A DNA stretch of 64,000 bases, taken from the NCBI GenBank assembly GCA_022828595.1, contig JAKGHH010000002.1, forward strand, positions 71,954,383 to 72,018,382, written 5' to 3'. The position numbers and the translations under genes are program-made. The notes below the pieces were generated by a model, which saw only the letters and a list, made by a program, of their open reading frames with translations, had not been told where the DNA came from and ran no database searches. The DNA comes from Nelumbo lutea. Lineage: Eukaryota; Streptophyta; Magnoliopsida; Proteales; Nelumbonaceae. Below, in pieces: positions 1-12,100 of this stretch (positions are counted from its first letter, which is position 1; every line of letters begins with the position of its first letter).

Positions 1-1109
1 GACCTGATGCTCCTTAGGTACTGGTCAAAGGGAATTGACCCTTCATGAACCGCTTTATCCAATGAATAAATGGCATCCTCTATAGCCAAATCTGATGCAC
101 TGCATTCGAGCATCTGCTTCGAGAGAGCATCAGTAGGCTCAAAAACATCATCTATATCCACTTTCTTTACGTTCGCCATCTTCGACTCGTTCTCCCTCAA
201 CCATGCCTCCAAAATATCCGAATTCATCAGAACCATCTGCAATTGCTGCTCTAAATCCTCCTTCTCATCCTGCATCTCCCTCAACCCTTGGGAAAGCTGA
301 TCCTCCCTCTGCCGCAAAACCGCCTGGGCACTAAAAAGCCCATCCATCTCGGTCTCTCTATTCTTCCTCGACGCATCGATATCGGCATGTAAGTTACTCA
401 AAAGCTTGTCAATTGCATTTCTCCGGAAAACCTCCGATGGGTCTTCCGTATGATGCCGATGGTGCTGAGGCGATGGCGGGAGCCTCCCACCGTAGGGAGA
501 CAATGAAGAGTAAATCCTGGGCGGAATCCCAGGACGAGCTGAGGCCGACGAAGACGCCGAGATCACAGAAGAATTGTCAGGAGGGGTACAGATAGGGTTT
601 GCCGGAGGTGGCGCTGGTCTTTGGCGGGTATAAAGAGGGGGGTCGCGACCGAAGGTAAGACTGAGATTTCGGACCAAATCGACGAGATTGGAACTTGGGT
701 AGATCCAATTCTGGAGATAAGGGAGGGAGACGAGACCGGAGGGATTAACATGGGGGTGGGAGCGCTTGATGATCATGTCCCGAGTTGGAGCGACGTACGC
801 GCAGGGGGGCTGGCGAGGGTAAGACTCCATGAGCCAGATGACGACAGGGATGTTGTACATGACCTCCTGATAGAACATGGGGATGGTGCCTTCGGCTTGG
901 AGGAGATTTACAGTTCGGCCGTCGTTATGAGTGAAGGTGGCCGTCTTGGGCTGGAGGCTGGGGTAAGTGTTGACGAGGGAGAGGAGTTGTTGTCGGATTA
1001 GCCATTTGACGTCTTCGGTGTAGGGCAAAGCCGATGGACCTCGCTGGGAGAGGACGCTGCTTAGGAATTGCTGGGTGAATTGGGTATTCTGCGCTGCTGC
1101 TCCGGCCAT
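1..1109 (-). CDS. ELC: VPS23/ELC (TSG101-like) ESCRT-I subunit, C-terminus beyond left edge
   Basis: Open without a stop from the ATG at 1109 down to base 1: 369 codons and no intron. The start is the first Met of the frame ([10 protein letters not shown]). Residues about 25-160 form a UEV domain (ubiquitin E2 variant). Tyr131 in LPYLQNW sits where active E2 enzymes have the catalytic Cys, so it should bind ubiquitin rather than transfer it. A Pro/Ser-rich linker follows ([14 protein letters not shown]), then a coiled coil at about 232-293, then the start of the steadiness box at about 322-369 ([20 protein letters not shown]). The plant family is about 400 residues, so roughly 30 are missing past the edge. 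Known role: VPS23 recognises ubiquitinated membrane cargo for sorting into multivesicular bodies; Arabidopsis ELC also affects cytokinesis and trichome branching. Strong family match; which paralogue it is cannot be decided here. Confidence 0.94.
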   Translation of the reverse strand, partial: MAGAAAQNTQFTQQFLSSVLSQRGPSALPYTEDVKWLIRQQLLSLVNTYPSLQPKTATFTHNDGRTVNLLQAEGTIPMFYQEVMYNIPVVIWLMESYPRQPPCAYVAPTRDMIIKRSHPHVNPSGLVSLPYLQNWIYPSSNLVDLVRNLSLTFGRDPPLYTRQRPAPPPANPICTPPDNSSVISASSSASARPGIPPRIYSSLSPYGGRLPPSPQHHRHHTEDPSEVFRRNAIDKLLSNLHADIDASRKNRETEMDGLFSAQAVLRQREDQLSQGLREMQDEKEDLEQQLQMVLMNSDILEAWLRENESKMANVKKVDIDDVFEPTDALSKQMLECSASDLAIEDAIYSLDKAVHEGSIPFDQYLRSIR

Positions 1110-1451
1110 TGCAGATAACCACCGATCGATTTCTTCTTATTTGTGCTCGACAGAGGAGAAGATCTTCCGTTCCTGGTCGCCGGAGAGAAACAGCAACGGA
1201 GAATTATTGCCGAGGAGCCTTGTTTATTTTTTTTTCTGCTGAGACGAAAGTCACGAAGAGAGGAGATTTTGCGTTCGAGGAAAAACCTTCATCAAGGCCT
1301 CAAGGGCAGGGAGTTTCCTTCGGAGATGGATTTCCGTGTGATGGGATTGGAATGAGGAGCGTATTTGGGTCGGGTCGACCACAACGCGGTGGGAGTAAGG
1401 CTGAATAGGATTCGGTTTCGGTTTGGTAAACTCCGAAGAGGGATTATAAAG
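1110..1451 (-). promoter_or_regulatory. 5' flank of the ELC-like gene
   Basis: Position alone makes this the 5' UTR and proximal promoter of the minus-strand ELC gene. It has higher GC than the DNA further right. I see no convincing TATA box on the minus strand and no other gene. Confidence 0.4.
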
Positions 1452-1556
1452 GTTGCGTTTGCTTTCACAGAAAAACAACAGAAAGTTGAGGCAAAGTTCT
1501 TAGCAAATTCTTAAGAATTTATCTCAACTTTCTCTCTTATTTTCTGCTAATCAAAC
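1452..1556. repeat. Small inverted-repeat element (MITE-like)
   Basis: The left arm (GGTTGCGTTTGC... ACAGAAAGTTGAG) and right arm (CTCAACTTTCTCTCTTATTTT... TCAAACC) pair imperfectly. The motifs ACAGAAAGTTGAGG and CTCTCTTATTTTCT recur in the element at 38690-38800, so both probably belong to one MITE family. A short CCA-rich run follows at about 1560-1580. Confidence 0.45.
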
Positions 1557-1934
1557 CTCCCCCCCACCACCACCACCACCAAACGCGGACTTAGGTTTTC
1601 AACAAATAATGAAACCTCCCCCTAGTTTTGTCTTGAACCTTTGAACATTTCTTGTTCTGTTGTTAGCTTTGATAGAATGGGAGAAATATGAAGAATGTAT
1701 TTATGGGGGTTTTTTATGTTTGAAATCTAATATAAATGTGTCTTTGGTGGGGATGTGGGGTGAGTTACCTAGCAAGGTCGGTGATCATGGTCCGGGTTGT
1801 ACTTGGAAATATTTTTATCTTAGTTGATCTACATTTCTCATGTTAAAAATCACACTTTTTTCGGTTATACGAGTATATCTATGATTTTTTTATTTATGAA
1901 GAAAATTGGAAAATATAAAATAAAAAAAAAGAAA

Positions 1935-2790
1935 ATTGGAAAATGGATGATCTATCATATCCATATAACATTTGAAAATTCTTGTATAATATTTTTTTTT
2001 GAAATTTTCAAAATTAAATAATAAATATTAATTATTTACATTTTCTAGTGATTTGTTCATAAATATTGAATATATTATAGATCTATGGATGATTTATCAA
2101 ATCCATAAACCATTTGATTCTTCCTCAAATATTTTTTGATTATTTTATAATTTTTGGAATTAAAAATAAATAGTAATTAAATACATTTTTATGGCATACC
2201 CATAAAGATTGAATATAGTGTAGATCTATGGATGATCTATAATATCGATAGATCATTTGAAATTTCTTCCTCAATTAGTATTTTGTTATTATTTTATTAA
2301 TTTTAGAATAACAAAATATTAATTAATTATATTTTTGTGATATGCCCATAAAGATTGAATATATTATACATCTATGGATGATCTAACATATCCATAGATC
2401 ATTTGATATTTCTTCTTCAATTATTATTTTTCTTATTATTTTATAATATTTTGAATTAAAAATTAATAATAATTAATTATATAATGATATACCCATAAGG
2501 ATTGAATATATTGCAAATATATGGCTGATCTGTCATATACATAGATCATTTGAAATTTCTTCCTTAAATATTATTTCTTTTTATTATTTTATAATGTTTG
2601 GAATTAAATATAATAAATAATAATTAATTATATCTTTTATCATCTACCCATGAGGATTGAATATATTTTAAATATATGGGTCAACTATCATATCCATAAA
2701 TCATTTGAAATTTCTTCCTTAAATATTAAATTTTTTTTATTTTAGAATTTTTAGAATTAAAAATAGATAGTAATTATTTAAATAATAAAT
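1935..2790. repeat. Tandem repeat, about 143-155 bp unit, five to six copies, each with a hairpin
   Basis: The motif ATTGAATAT starts at 2065, 2208, 2354, 2501 and 2656, giving spacings of 143, 146, 147 and 155 bp. A degenerate partial unit precedes them near 1936. Each unit carries ATCTATGGAT, a short loop, then ATCCATAGAT (an inverted repeat), followed by CATTTGAAATTTCTTCC and a long AT tract. Units drift with distance, as in an old tandem array. No coding content. Confidence 0.8.
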
Positions 2791-3534
2791 AATAATTACT
2801 TATATTTTCACTTAGATATTGTGCCATTGATAATGCCTACTTTATGGTTGGAATGTTGGATATGATACTTATATTATACAATTAGACTTTTCTCATCCCT
2901 TAAAAGTTAAAATTTAAGAATTATAATTAAGCATAGGGTTTTTTATTGAAAATTTGAAAATTAGATATAAAAATTACATAAAAAAGAAATTAATAGATTC
3001 TATGATATGATCATAAGAATCATACAATTGTATAATTTTATAATTTCTATTTAATTAAAAAACAGAAATAGATATACCCATAAATCCAATACAATTTTAT
3101 GTCAACAATTAATTTTAAAATATTTATTTACTACAAAAATATTTTCAAATAACCATTTCAATGCCAAAAGACTTACCCACTTTTGTTCTTGTGAGTTGTG
3201 AATGAATTATGGTTTGGAAGTATTAATGAATTATAATAGTTTATAAATGTGATAATTTGTAAATTATGACTAGGAATGAATATGATAGTTTGTTATTATT
3301 TATCACATTTGAATATGAATATGATAATTTTGAATTATGATTTTGAAATGTTTATGAATGAATATGACAATTTATGTTGAATAAATATGATTGTAAATTT
3401 ATTTCTAATTTATATTTATAGTTGACTTATGAATTATGGTAGTTAAATTAATCAAATCACTTGAAAGTCTTGGTCTCTTGACACTAATTAAAAAAGGAAG
3501 AAGAACTAAATATTAGATGAAGTGGTATCAAAGT
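2791..3534. other. AT-rich intergenic DNA
   Basis: Very AT-rich, with short low-complexity runs such as repeated GAATATGATAATTT-like words near 3200-3400. No gene, RNA or element edge could be supported. Confidence 0.6.
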
Positions 3535-3605
3535 AAATAATAGGGTAAATTCAAAGACCCCCTTGTATTATAGAATCACTGACAAAGACCCCCTTGTATA
3601 ATTTA

Positions 3606-3978
3606 ATCTGCAATCCCTTCGATCAAAGCCTTAGCTCCGGGCTGGCCGTTTCCATCCCACTGCCTGACGTGCATTACCTCATGGTACAAATTTCCAGTAA
3701 TCTCCCTATTTACGTCGCCGTTGTAAACCTCAGTGTAGGTGGCATTCATGTGGAGTCTCCACGAACATGCTGACGCTTTGTACACTCTTCCTCTCAACTT
3801 CGCTTGTTTGCCGGAAGGTTTGCCAAATGAATTCTAAGGCAGGTTTCAGTTTCTCTCTACTGTGGTTCCAGAAAGCGTAGATAAATGCTTGATATTCTAC
3901 GGCAGCATTCAATCCTTACAGGGCTGAAAGGCCGATCAGATAATACAGGAAGAAGAGCATCTGGTAATGGAAAGCCAT
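3606..3978 (-). pseudogene. Basic secretory protein (peptidase of plants and bacteria family) fragment
   Basis: Reading leftward from the ATG at 3978 there is a hydrophobic signal-like start (MAFHYQMLFFLYYLIGLSAL). A stop follows at once, then NAAVEYQAF, ALEFIWQTF, VERKSVQSVSMFV and, after a frameshift, EVYNGDVNREITGNLYHEVMH and IEGIAD. The HEVMH triad matches the HExxH metalloprotease-like motif of the family, and the block order is that of plant basic secretory proteins. The copy stops at IEGIAD, right at the element's terminal repeat, and has at least one stop and one frameshift. It is a captured, dead fragment and not a gene. Confidence 0.85.
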
Positions 3979-4107
3979 CGGTTTGTTGCTCTACAAGCAA
4001 ATGCGTTGATCTCACTGCTCAGATTATTGAGGTTATATAGAGAGTAGCCACACCCTGAGGAAGCACAAAGAGAAGCTACCGATTGTGAAAGGTATTCCCC
4101 TGTTATG

Positions 4108-4370
4108 GGTCCTCTCCAGCTCTCCCTTCGGAGGTGGGTTCACTGCAATTGGTTGCAGCGGTGGTGATGGAAAGAGAAAAAAAAGGGGGGAAGAAGAAAA
4201 GAGAGAAGGAGAAGAAGAAAGAGCGGTTTTCTTTACATCGATAATTTCGATGTATATATTACATCGATTATCGATGTAAAAAAAATTCAAAATGTTACCA
4301 AACACATGTAAAATCGAACAAGGTGTAACTTTTACCCTGGTTCAATTTTCCACCCCAAACAAACATAGCC
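4108..4370. mobile_element. Detached right end of a Harbinger-like element (same family as 24788-28975)
   Basis: The stretch beginning GGGTCCTCTCC and running through GGTTGCAGCGGTGGTGATGG, a purine-rich run, ACATCGATTATCGATGTA, and the end CCAAACAAACATAGCC followed by TAA matches the order seen at 28478-28975. The terminal motif read inward (GGCTATGTTTGTTTGGGGTG) is Harbinger-like. The matching left end is absent, so only the right portion was carried into the 3542-5884 element. Confidence 0.65.
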
Positions 4371-4840
4371 TAAATGACCCAAAAATACGGAAAAAAAAAA
4401 ATCTTATTTTCTTTAGTGAGAACCATAATTAACCAACCAAATGAAGTTTTGAATTTGTTAAACATTTGCAGCGGATTCGCCCCTTGCATCTAGTAGAACA
4501 CTAAGCTTTTCCATTGCATGATTGAATGATTGAAAGAATGCAATCTACCTTGCTGCGAACATGTTCACGTATGGCTTGATCTTGGCATTGAGAGTGGGAT
4601 TGAAAGGTGAAGTTATTGTCAAACTTGTTTGGCGTCATTACAACCTTCGTGGCCGATTGTCGACTTACCAGTTTCAACGTTTCCTTCTTTGCCCGGGGTT
4701 CTTTGAATCCCTTCTTTGCAAATCGTTGTCCTTCCAAAACTCTGACTCTCTTTACCTTAAACACCTATTTTCTTCTTTTGCTTCACAAATTTTGAGTTTC
4801 ATCCATGTTTCTAGTTCCTGAATTGACGCATCCCCATCAG
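4371..4840. other. Interior of gene-capture element, unassigned
   Basis: It lies between the Harbinger-like end and the thymidine kinase fragment. A minus-strand frame at 4501-4764 (KRVRVLEGQRFAKKGF...) is Lys/Arg-rich, but I do not recognise it. It may be a further captured piece or non-coding filler. Confidence 0.3.
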
Positions 4841-4845
4841 CTTTC

Positions 4846-5390
4846 GGTGAGATACACGCCATTGTGCATGGATCCGATGTTTGCCAGGAAAACCACCGCT
4901 CTCCTTCATTGAATCCAAACTAAGAGCAACAATGGTAGAAGTATGCCAATAATAAAATTGAACAATGCTACAAGATATTTGTTAGATTGTATTGTAACAC
5001 ATGATGGGAAGAAATTGCCATGTTGGGCTTTGCAGAATCTATCATCATTCAAACAGAAAATTGGAATTGATGTTTATGACAAACTGAATGTTACAGATGC
5101 ATGGGAAGACTGTAATTGTTACAGGCTTGGAAGCCTTGGATGGTGACTACTTGAGAAGAGAGTTTTGGCTCCGTGCTTGACATTATTCCTCTTGCTGATT
5201 CTGTAACTAAGCTAATTGCTCGATGTGAGCTCTGTGGCAAGCGTGCCTTCTTCACCTTAAGGAAGACAAAGGAGACAAAAATAGAACTGATTGGAGGGGC
5301 TGATGTCTATATGCTAGTTTGTCAACAACACTATGCCAATGAACTAAAAAGAGGAAAAACCATAAGTTCAACTATCAAGCCCTCAGCTCC
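4846..5390 (+). pseudogene. Cytosolic thymidine kinase (TK1 type) fragment
   Basis: In order and across several frames: a P-loop-like stretch (EIHAIV... then MFARKTTALLH, where the family has MFAGKTTALL), then a stop, SNNGRS, NATRYLLDCIVTHDGKKLPC, WALQNLSSFKQKIG and YDKLNV. The segment carrying the conserved DEAQF part is deleted. Next come [19 protein letters not shown], a one-base frameshift, [33 protein letters not shown] and [17 protein letters not shown]. The CxxC and CxxH zinc-site spacing of TK1 is visible. The Gly-to-Arg change in the P-loop, the stop, the deletion and the frameshift make it inactive. Coding blocks follow each other with no obvious introns, so the copy may derive from spliced RNA. 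Confidence 0.88.
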
Positions 5391-5539
5391 TCGGTGCATG
5401 CCTTCCACTACACCCTTTATTTGCTACTTCACTCTAAATAACACTAACACACGATCTCTCTTGTGGGGCATGGGTGGAGTAGGGGCGGGTTGGGGGAGAT
5501 GATTGAGACTTGCTTCCTCAGGAGAAGGATGGAGAAATA

Positions 5540-5540
<1 letters not shown>

Positions 5541-5574
<34 letters not shown>
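5541..5574. repeat. (GA)n microsatellite
   Basis: An uninterrupted run of GA dinucleotides inside the 3542-5884 element. Similar GA tracts recur at 23926-23955 and 28436-28815. Confidence 0.9.
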
Positions 5575-5577
<3 letters not shown>

Positions 5578-5891
5578 GTAGATCTGCTTCCTTTGTGCAA
5601 AATGGGAGGAAAAAAGCAGAGCAAGTAAGGAAGTAGATCTGTGGAGAATGGGAGGAGAAAAATAGAGAAAGTGATTTTCATAGTAAATTAGAGAAGGGTA
5701 ATTTAGGTATTTAGAAACTTTAAATAGTTCAATGAAAATTTTTTTTGAAATTAACTGATGGAATGCTATTGGAGGGGGGTCTTTATCTAATGGCTAAAGT
5801 TCAGGGGGTCTTTGTTGCAAAAAAAAAGTGTAGGGGGTTTTTGTCACTAACCCAATAGTACAGGGGATCCTTATAATTTACCCTAAATAAT

Positions 5892-6199
5892 AATAGACTC
5901 CATATCAAATGAAATTTTGTGGACAAGTTATAAAAGGTGATGGTGTAACCTATCTAAAAGAATAACAAAAGAATTTTCCAAAGTGCCTAGTAGAAATTTC
6001 CAAGGCAATAAAAGAACATCTCAAAGAATAACAAAGAAACAAAAATAATGTTAGAAAGAACATTGAGGCCTAGAAGGGATGATAATGAGGAAGAAGAAGA
6101 GAAAAGGCCTCAATATGTTAATGATGCAAGCAAAGAGAATTTAATATGGGAAAGATATGCATTACGAGTCTCTTATTGGGAATAAAAACAACTAAAACT
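5892..6199. other. Intergenic DNA
   Basis: Short purine-rich stretch between two transposons; nothing recognisable. Confidence 0.5.
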
Positions 6200-9100
6200 C
6201 AAAGAAAACAGACCTATACCATATCTATAAATGCAAAAAATCGTAGTTATAGGTCTATAGTTATGGACTATCCATGGTAAAAAAAAAAACAGTAGCTACA
6301 GTAGTGATGGCTATAGGAAATAGCTACAAATGATAGTATCCATAGCTAAAACTAACCTATAACTACGGTTTATGCCCGTGGCTAAACCCTAATGTAATAA
6401 TTATATATGCATTCTTAGTTATGGTTTTCAAGTTATCTGTAGCTATAAATTTGGCTTTGTAGCTATAGTTGTAAAAAAATTGTAGCTAAATGTCACTTTG
6501 TAGTTACGACTTTGAGATGTCCGCAGTTACAAAATTTGGATTTATAGCTACAGTCTTGAGATATCCATAGCTAAAAATACGAATCTATGGCTACAGGTTT
6601 AGGTTACCCGTAACAAAAAGAAGAAACTTGTAGCTATGGTTTAAATAATTAGTAGCAAAAGAACATCAATCTATAGCTATGGTTTTTAATTGTCTGTAGC
6701 TAAAAAAATAAACCTATAACTATAGTTTAAGTTGATTGTAGCTAAAAATAAACCTATAAATACAATTTGGTTTATAGCTAGACCTGAAATTTGTTCATTA
6801 TTTTTTTGAAGCCTTTTTTCCTATATCAAATACAATCACAATTAATTTCATTCATAATATAAGATTGAACTTGAATGTAAAATTTCATTAAAAGATTATA
6901 TAATAAAAGTTTAATTATATCTCAATGTGCTTTAATACATTAATCTGTTTAAAATCTATTACAAATTCAAGGTTCTTAAATACATGAAATTCAATAAAAA
7001 ACTTGACATGTAAAATTTGTTCAAATTTGCCTCCATCAACACGTGTGAAGTATCCTCCTTTACAATGTCAACCTATAAGAAAATAAGTTAGAAGTCACAA
7101 TTTTGGAGATATAAAATCATGTATGAACACTTAATTATTAACTATGCAATATAAATCATGTATGGTAGTGCAAATAGGTTAAGTACAAATTCTAGTTTCT
7201 TTTGTCTTAGGTTTTACTTTTTTTAGTTTTTGTTTGGGAATAGCAAAATTGAAAGTAAGATGATAAGGCCCACTTTGTTTCAAATAAAATCAAAGTAAGA
7301 GGAATTGTGTTTTTTAAGGAGTCATATGGAAAGTAAAATGATATTACGCCCAATTTATATTAGAGAGAATGTGGTTCAAATCTTTCATCACTTTGCAAAA
7401 TTTGTACTAACAATAGGTGCAAATGATTCAAAAAATGCAAATTCTACAAATTTGAATCTGGTGAAAAATATTGCATCTAATTGCAAATAAATGAGGCTGA
7501 GGAATTTCTTTGCTACTGATCAATTCAACAAAGCCTTTTCCAACTATATGGGGCTAGGTGTAAATCCCCATTGGTCACCATTCTGAGTATTCTTACAAAG
7601 AACAATGACCTAGTTGTTAGATGGTTACTCAACATTCCTCCCTTTTAGGAGGTGCACTTCAAACCAATAGATGTGCATGCTCTCTATGTAGTGAATGTCA
7701 GTGGGCCTAAACATGTACCTTGCCACCATTAACCCACACCCACTAATTGGGTCTAACATATGACACCCCACCCCTGTGGAGGCCAAACTTCCATCACATA
7801 TAGCAAAATAATTACTCTAACAAAAATCAATATTTCCTTCATCTGTTCTAGCGGGCTTTTCTTGGCTTATCAAATTCATAATACTATTCATTTGGTGGTT
7901 AATCTGGCTTCTAATCACATGGGGCAGACCGACCTGTATCAAATCTTATACATTAGATGTAGGTTGGAATTTGGATATTGAATACCATTGATAAATTAAA
8001 TTAAAAAAAAACAATTAGAATATTACATATTACTAATCTATTCTATATACTTGGAATGCAGTTGCCTACAACTACATTAGCTTATTCTCTCTTCTCATAT
8101 TGATTCCCAACCCCATTAGAATTTTGTAGTTTTTCTTTTCAAAATTTAAAATAAAAAATTAAATAATAAAATACAGGGCCTATTAAACTCACATAGAGCC
8201 AATTCAATTCCCTTTTTATTGGAAAAAGCTGGAATCGGGCATCTTACCCATCTCTTCTAGTGAAATGAATTAAAAGTGACTTTGATATTGTATATTGTGA
8301 ATAAAATGACTTGAAAAATGCCTCTATAAGCTATAACACACCACATGAAAAATTGAAACTAAATTGATAGATACATAATAATTTTATGTAGATAGAGGAA
8401 TATTATCATATCAAGTCGTGTCAGATCAGATTGGAGTGGATCCTTGTTTAATCCACTTAAAATCAAATCAAATTTGGATCCCCAAATATCATTTGCAGTC
8501 TCATGGAGAAGTCAGAAGTCCACCCCAAGAAGCAATTTAATCTAATAGCTGGGACTTCGTATGTTATACCCCTATCAAGTTGGAAAAGGTGTTCAATTAA
8601 TTTGATTGCAGAACTTACAGAGGCTATCCCCATGCTTAGTTTACTATATTCCAAGGTCTGCAAATTCTTTAGCTTGTTGTCTTGCCAAATATGACCTTCT
8701 AGTTAACCAACAACAGACTTGGTTCTTGTGTCCTACATTTTTACAAGCTTGTTGTATTGACAAAAGATTGTAATTAAGCGTGCTATTTTAATGAAATGCC
8801 AAGTTAGGATTCCAAAAGAAATTATAGAAGCCAGGCTCTGCACACCTCTTATGAACAAATGTAATTCTGGGCATAGTTGAATTGAATCTAGAATAATACA
8901 TTAGATTCACAACCCAATCACACAAAATGATTTCCGGGGTGCTTTAGAACCACTTCTAAACAACTTATCTTGGTGTTATGCTATAATTCATATTCTAAAA
9001 TGAACTCAGTAGGAAACTTGTTCCAAAAATACAAGAAAGTTCATTGTATTCATCTCCTCACTTGTTAACTTAATCGAAGCATCATTTTGTACAAAGGTGA

Positions 9101-12100
9101 AACATTTTTTTATAATACCAATGAAAATAATAATCATGATAAGTGGACCCAACACTTGGTAGGTTTCTAAATCCCTGTCTTGAGTCGCTATTTAAAAGCA
9201 CCCCCTGTAAAGTATAATTTCTTAATTGCATTTTACATAGCATCCAAAGAGTGCCTTAATGGAAATGTGGGAAACTAACTACGGCTGCATCTTACTATCT
9301 TAGGTCTCAACCTTTATACTATTCTAATAATTGAAGGAATTTTGATTTAATAAGATACCCATTAATTATCAAAAAGAAAGAAAGGAAAACGGGAAAGGAC
9401 TAAAGGGTGGACAATGAAAGAGGTTAGTTGGTTAGGTTAAGCTTTTTGTTTGGTAGGTACTAAGTAATAATGGAAAGAGAAAAGTTTAAGAGATAATAAA
9501 AAGGAAAAAGTTTAGAATGATAATAGCTTTCATTGCTTCATCCTCTCCGGTCACCACCACTACCCCTCTCTCAAGTACCTCTAAATTTTGTCAAATTCAT
9601 AACCAAAAGTCAACATCCATTGATCAATAAATATCAGTCTTTTATGTGTAGTTGAGGTTGTCCATCTATCTATGATTTATTTTTATCAAAAAAGTGAGTG
9701 CCCAAATGTTATTCTGATGTTGTTTTTCACTATTAGGTCCTTTATAGGTGCTAAGTGATGTTTTGAAGAGGTGGGGGCAGTGAGGCTAAATGTTAGCTGT
9801 TAGGTAGGATAGGGGCCCTTTATTGAGATTTAGAGCATATCATGGTTCAAAAACTTGAAGCTATCAAGGGTGGAGGAGGCTACCACTTCAATCAAAAACC
9901 AGAAATCAGCCTATGCTTCATTGATTTTAGGTGGAATTCAATTAGAAATCAGTCCATGCTTCTTAATAAGTGGCTCATCACTAGAATTTGACCAAGCTTC
10001 ATTGTTTGAAGAATCGAATTGGCTACCTCTCCTTCTGATTGGTTTATTTTTGTTTTCTCATTCTTCTAGATTTTAGAAATAATCTCTTAACTTTTTGTCC
10101 ACTTCTTCATTGGTCTTTGTTTGTCAAGAATATACTACTATTGCTATGTATGATTATATGTTGGGCCAACCTCGGAAAGAAGTAAAACCAGAGGATAAAT
10201 GTACGCTTGTATGCCACCAAACACTATTTTAGAAATGAATAGGTAGTAGTAATAGGTAGGGTGGAAGTAGGTAAACCAATAAATTTCACTAAAGAAACCT
10301 TATGTTTTATTGCTATTAGTCTATGATCACTGACCACATAGACTTAGCGTTTATGATGTCTTATACCAACAAGAAATGAAATTATAAGCATTTATGTTAC
10401 TAAATTATTTTTCCCAATTGACTTGCATCAAACAAATGTTTTTCTTATTTTTTAATGAGCATCAAACAAATCCTACATGTTTTATTTTCCAAATTGATAT
10501 CCTTATATCTATTAGATTTGAGGGACACATATTGTTGGGTTACCAAGTGATATTTGTCTATTCTTGGCACTATGTTACTTGGGTCTTTCTAACACTCCCC
10601 TAAACCTACAACGATACACAAAGCCACAATTTTAAATTTAAAGAAACATAATTCACATGGTGACAAGGACTCTCTCATTTAACCCTAGAGTACTTGAAAA
10701 TAGTAATCAAATTTTTTATTAGAAGATAGTCTTCTTGGGATTTAGCCTATGTTGTGATAAATTGGTAATACACATATATAAGAGCATACATTCTATATAT
10801 AAATGGATTATAATAGTGCTATGGTTTTAAGTAACCATATATGTCCTTGCTTTTTCTTTCCATTAAAGCAAAAATGTACAATTCCTTAGTTTAAGAGAGA
10901 GAGATTTTATTCAATCTAATCGAGTTAACCAACAAAATGTTACCCTATGACCATTGATAATTAATTTAATATCTCACAAGATACAAGTGGCTAACAATTG
11001 GAACCTTGATTGACCTATCTAGGCCTATAATGGTCCAACCCAACCCCAAAGACCTAAACCAATCCAACCTACATGGGATCTGAGTCTGATTTTTGAATCC
11101 CCATTATACATGCTTCTTATGTATGTAATGATTTTATATAAGTCCTAAAGTTTGAGAAGAGACGGTTCTCCTAATAAAAACAAGGAAGTTTGAGAAGACA
11201 TGGCAAAAGAATTAATAGAATATTTGCCTTCAAATTACCAAGATATAAATTTATCTAACAATAATAAAAATATAGTAAAATTGATTTTATTAATAGTCAA
11301 GGTTAACAGTCTAAGTCCCCAAACTCTCAACTAAAACCCCACTTATTTCTACCCAAACTCTAAGTCCCCATCAATCATCTAAAACCTTAATTCCCCAAAA
11401 ATAAACTAATCGTCTTTAAAATTTAAATCCCAACTTCTAGAATACCCCAACAAATTGTGAAGGTCTTCCAAATCATTCAAAAAACTATCTTAAAAAATCA
11501 TTCTAACCCTCTCCCCAAACCAACACCCTTTCAAGACCATCCATCCACCATTGCCAAATTATACTAAATATCTCTAAAGATTTCTCACAATTACAAAATA
11601 TTCTTTTGATGACCAAACCCAAAAACTCAAATAAATCTCACCATCAGATTCTTCCTGTCTCAAAATACACATAGATTAAATCTCATATTAAAATTTGGTC
11701 ATTTATCCCCAGTTGAACATGGTAAAGTTTCATAAAATAACTTTTATGGAAAATGGTATTAGTATTTGTATAAAAATAGGAGGGAGAGGTTTCCTCAAAA
11801 TGGTACAAATGAATGCCAAAATCAAAATCCATCCTCATTGTATTAGTTCTAACAAAGCTCAGACTTGACCACCCAAGTGACGACCTCACATGATACCCCC
11901 CGACTAAAGAATTACCCATCGACAATCTTCAACTTTTTTCCTTTTTTCTGTAATAGTATTTAATTTTACTTTTAAAAAGAATTATCCCTAATTAACAATT
12001 GGTCCATTTAGAGATCTTTCATACAACAAATTAAGGTTTGAATGGTTCTCTCCCAAAAGCGATTGGAGACTTACAAACAATGAAGTTGAAGAGAGATTGA

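Larger units (their letters stand above)
3542..5884. mobile_element. Non-autonomous inverted-repeat transposon carrying two gene fragments (Pack-MULE-like)
   Basis: The ends are imperfect inverted repeats: left AGGGTAAATTCAAAGACCCC..., right end reverse complement AGGGTAAATTATAAGGATCC.... Similarity continues inward through the shared AAAGACCCCC and CACTGACAAA-like words. AAATAAT directly flanks both ends (3535-3541 and 5885-5891), a likely target-site duplication. No transposase is visible. Inside are a minus-strand basic secretory protein fragment, the end of a Harbinger-like element, and a plus-strand thymidine kinase fragment. Gene capture and terminal repeats suggest a Mutator-like element, but a 7-bp duplication is shorter than the usual 8-10 bp, so the superfamily is an inference. 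Confidence 0.75.
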
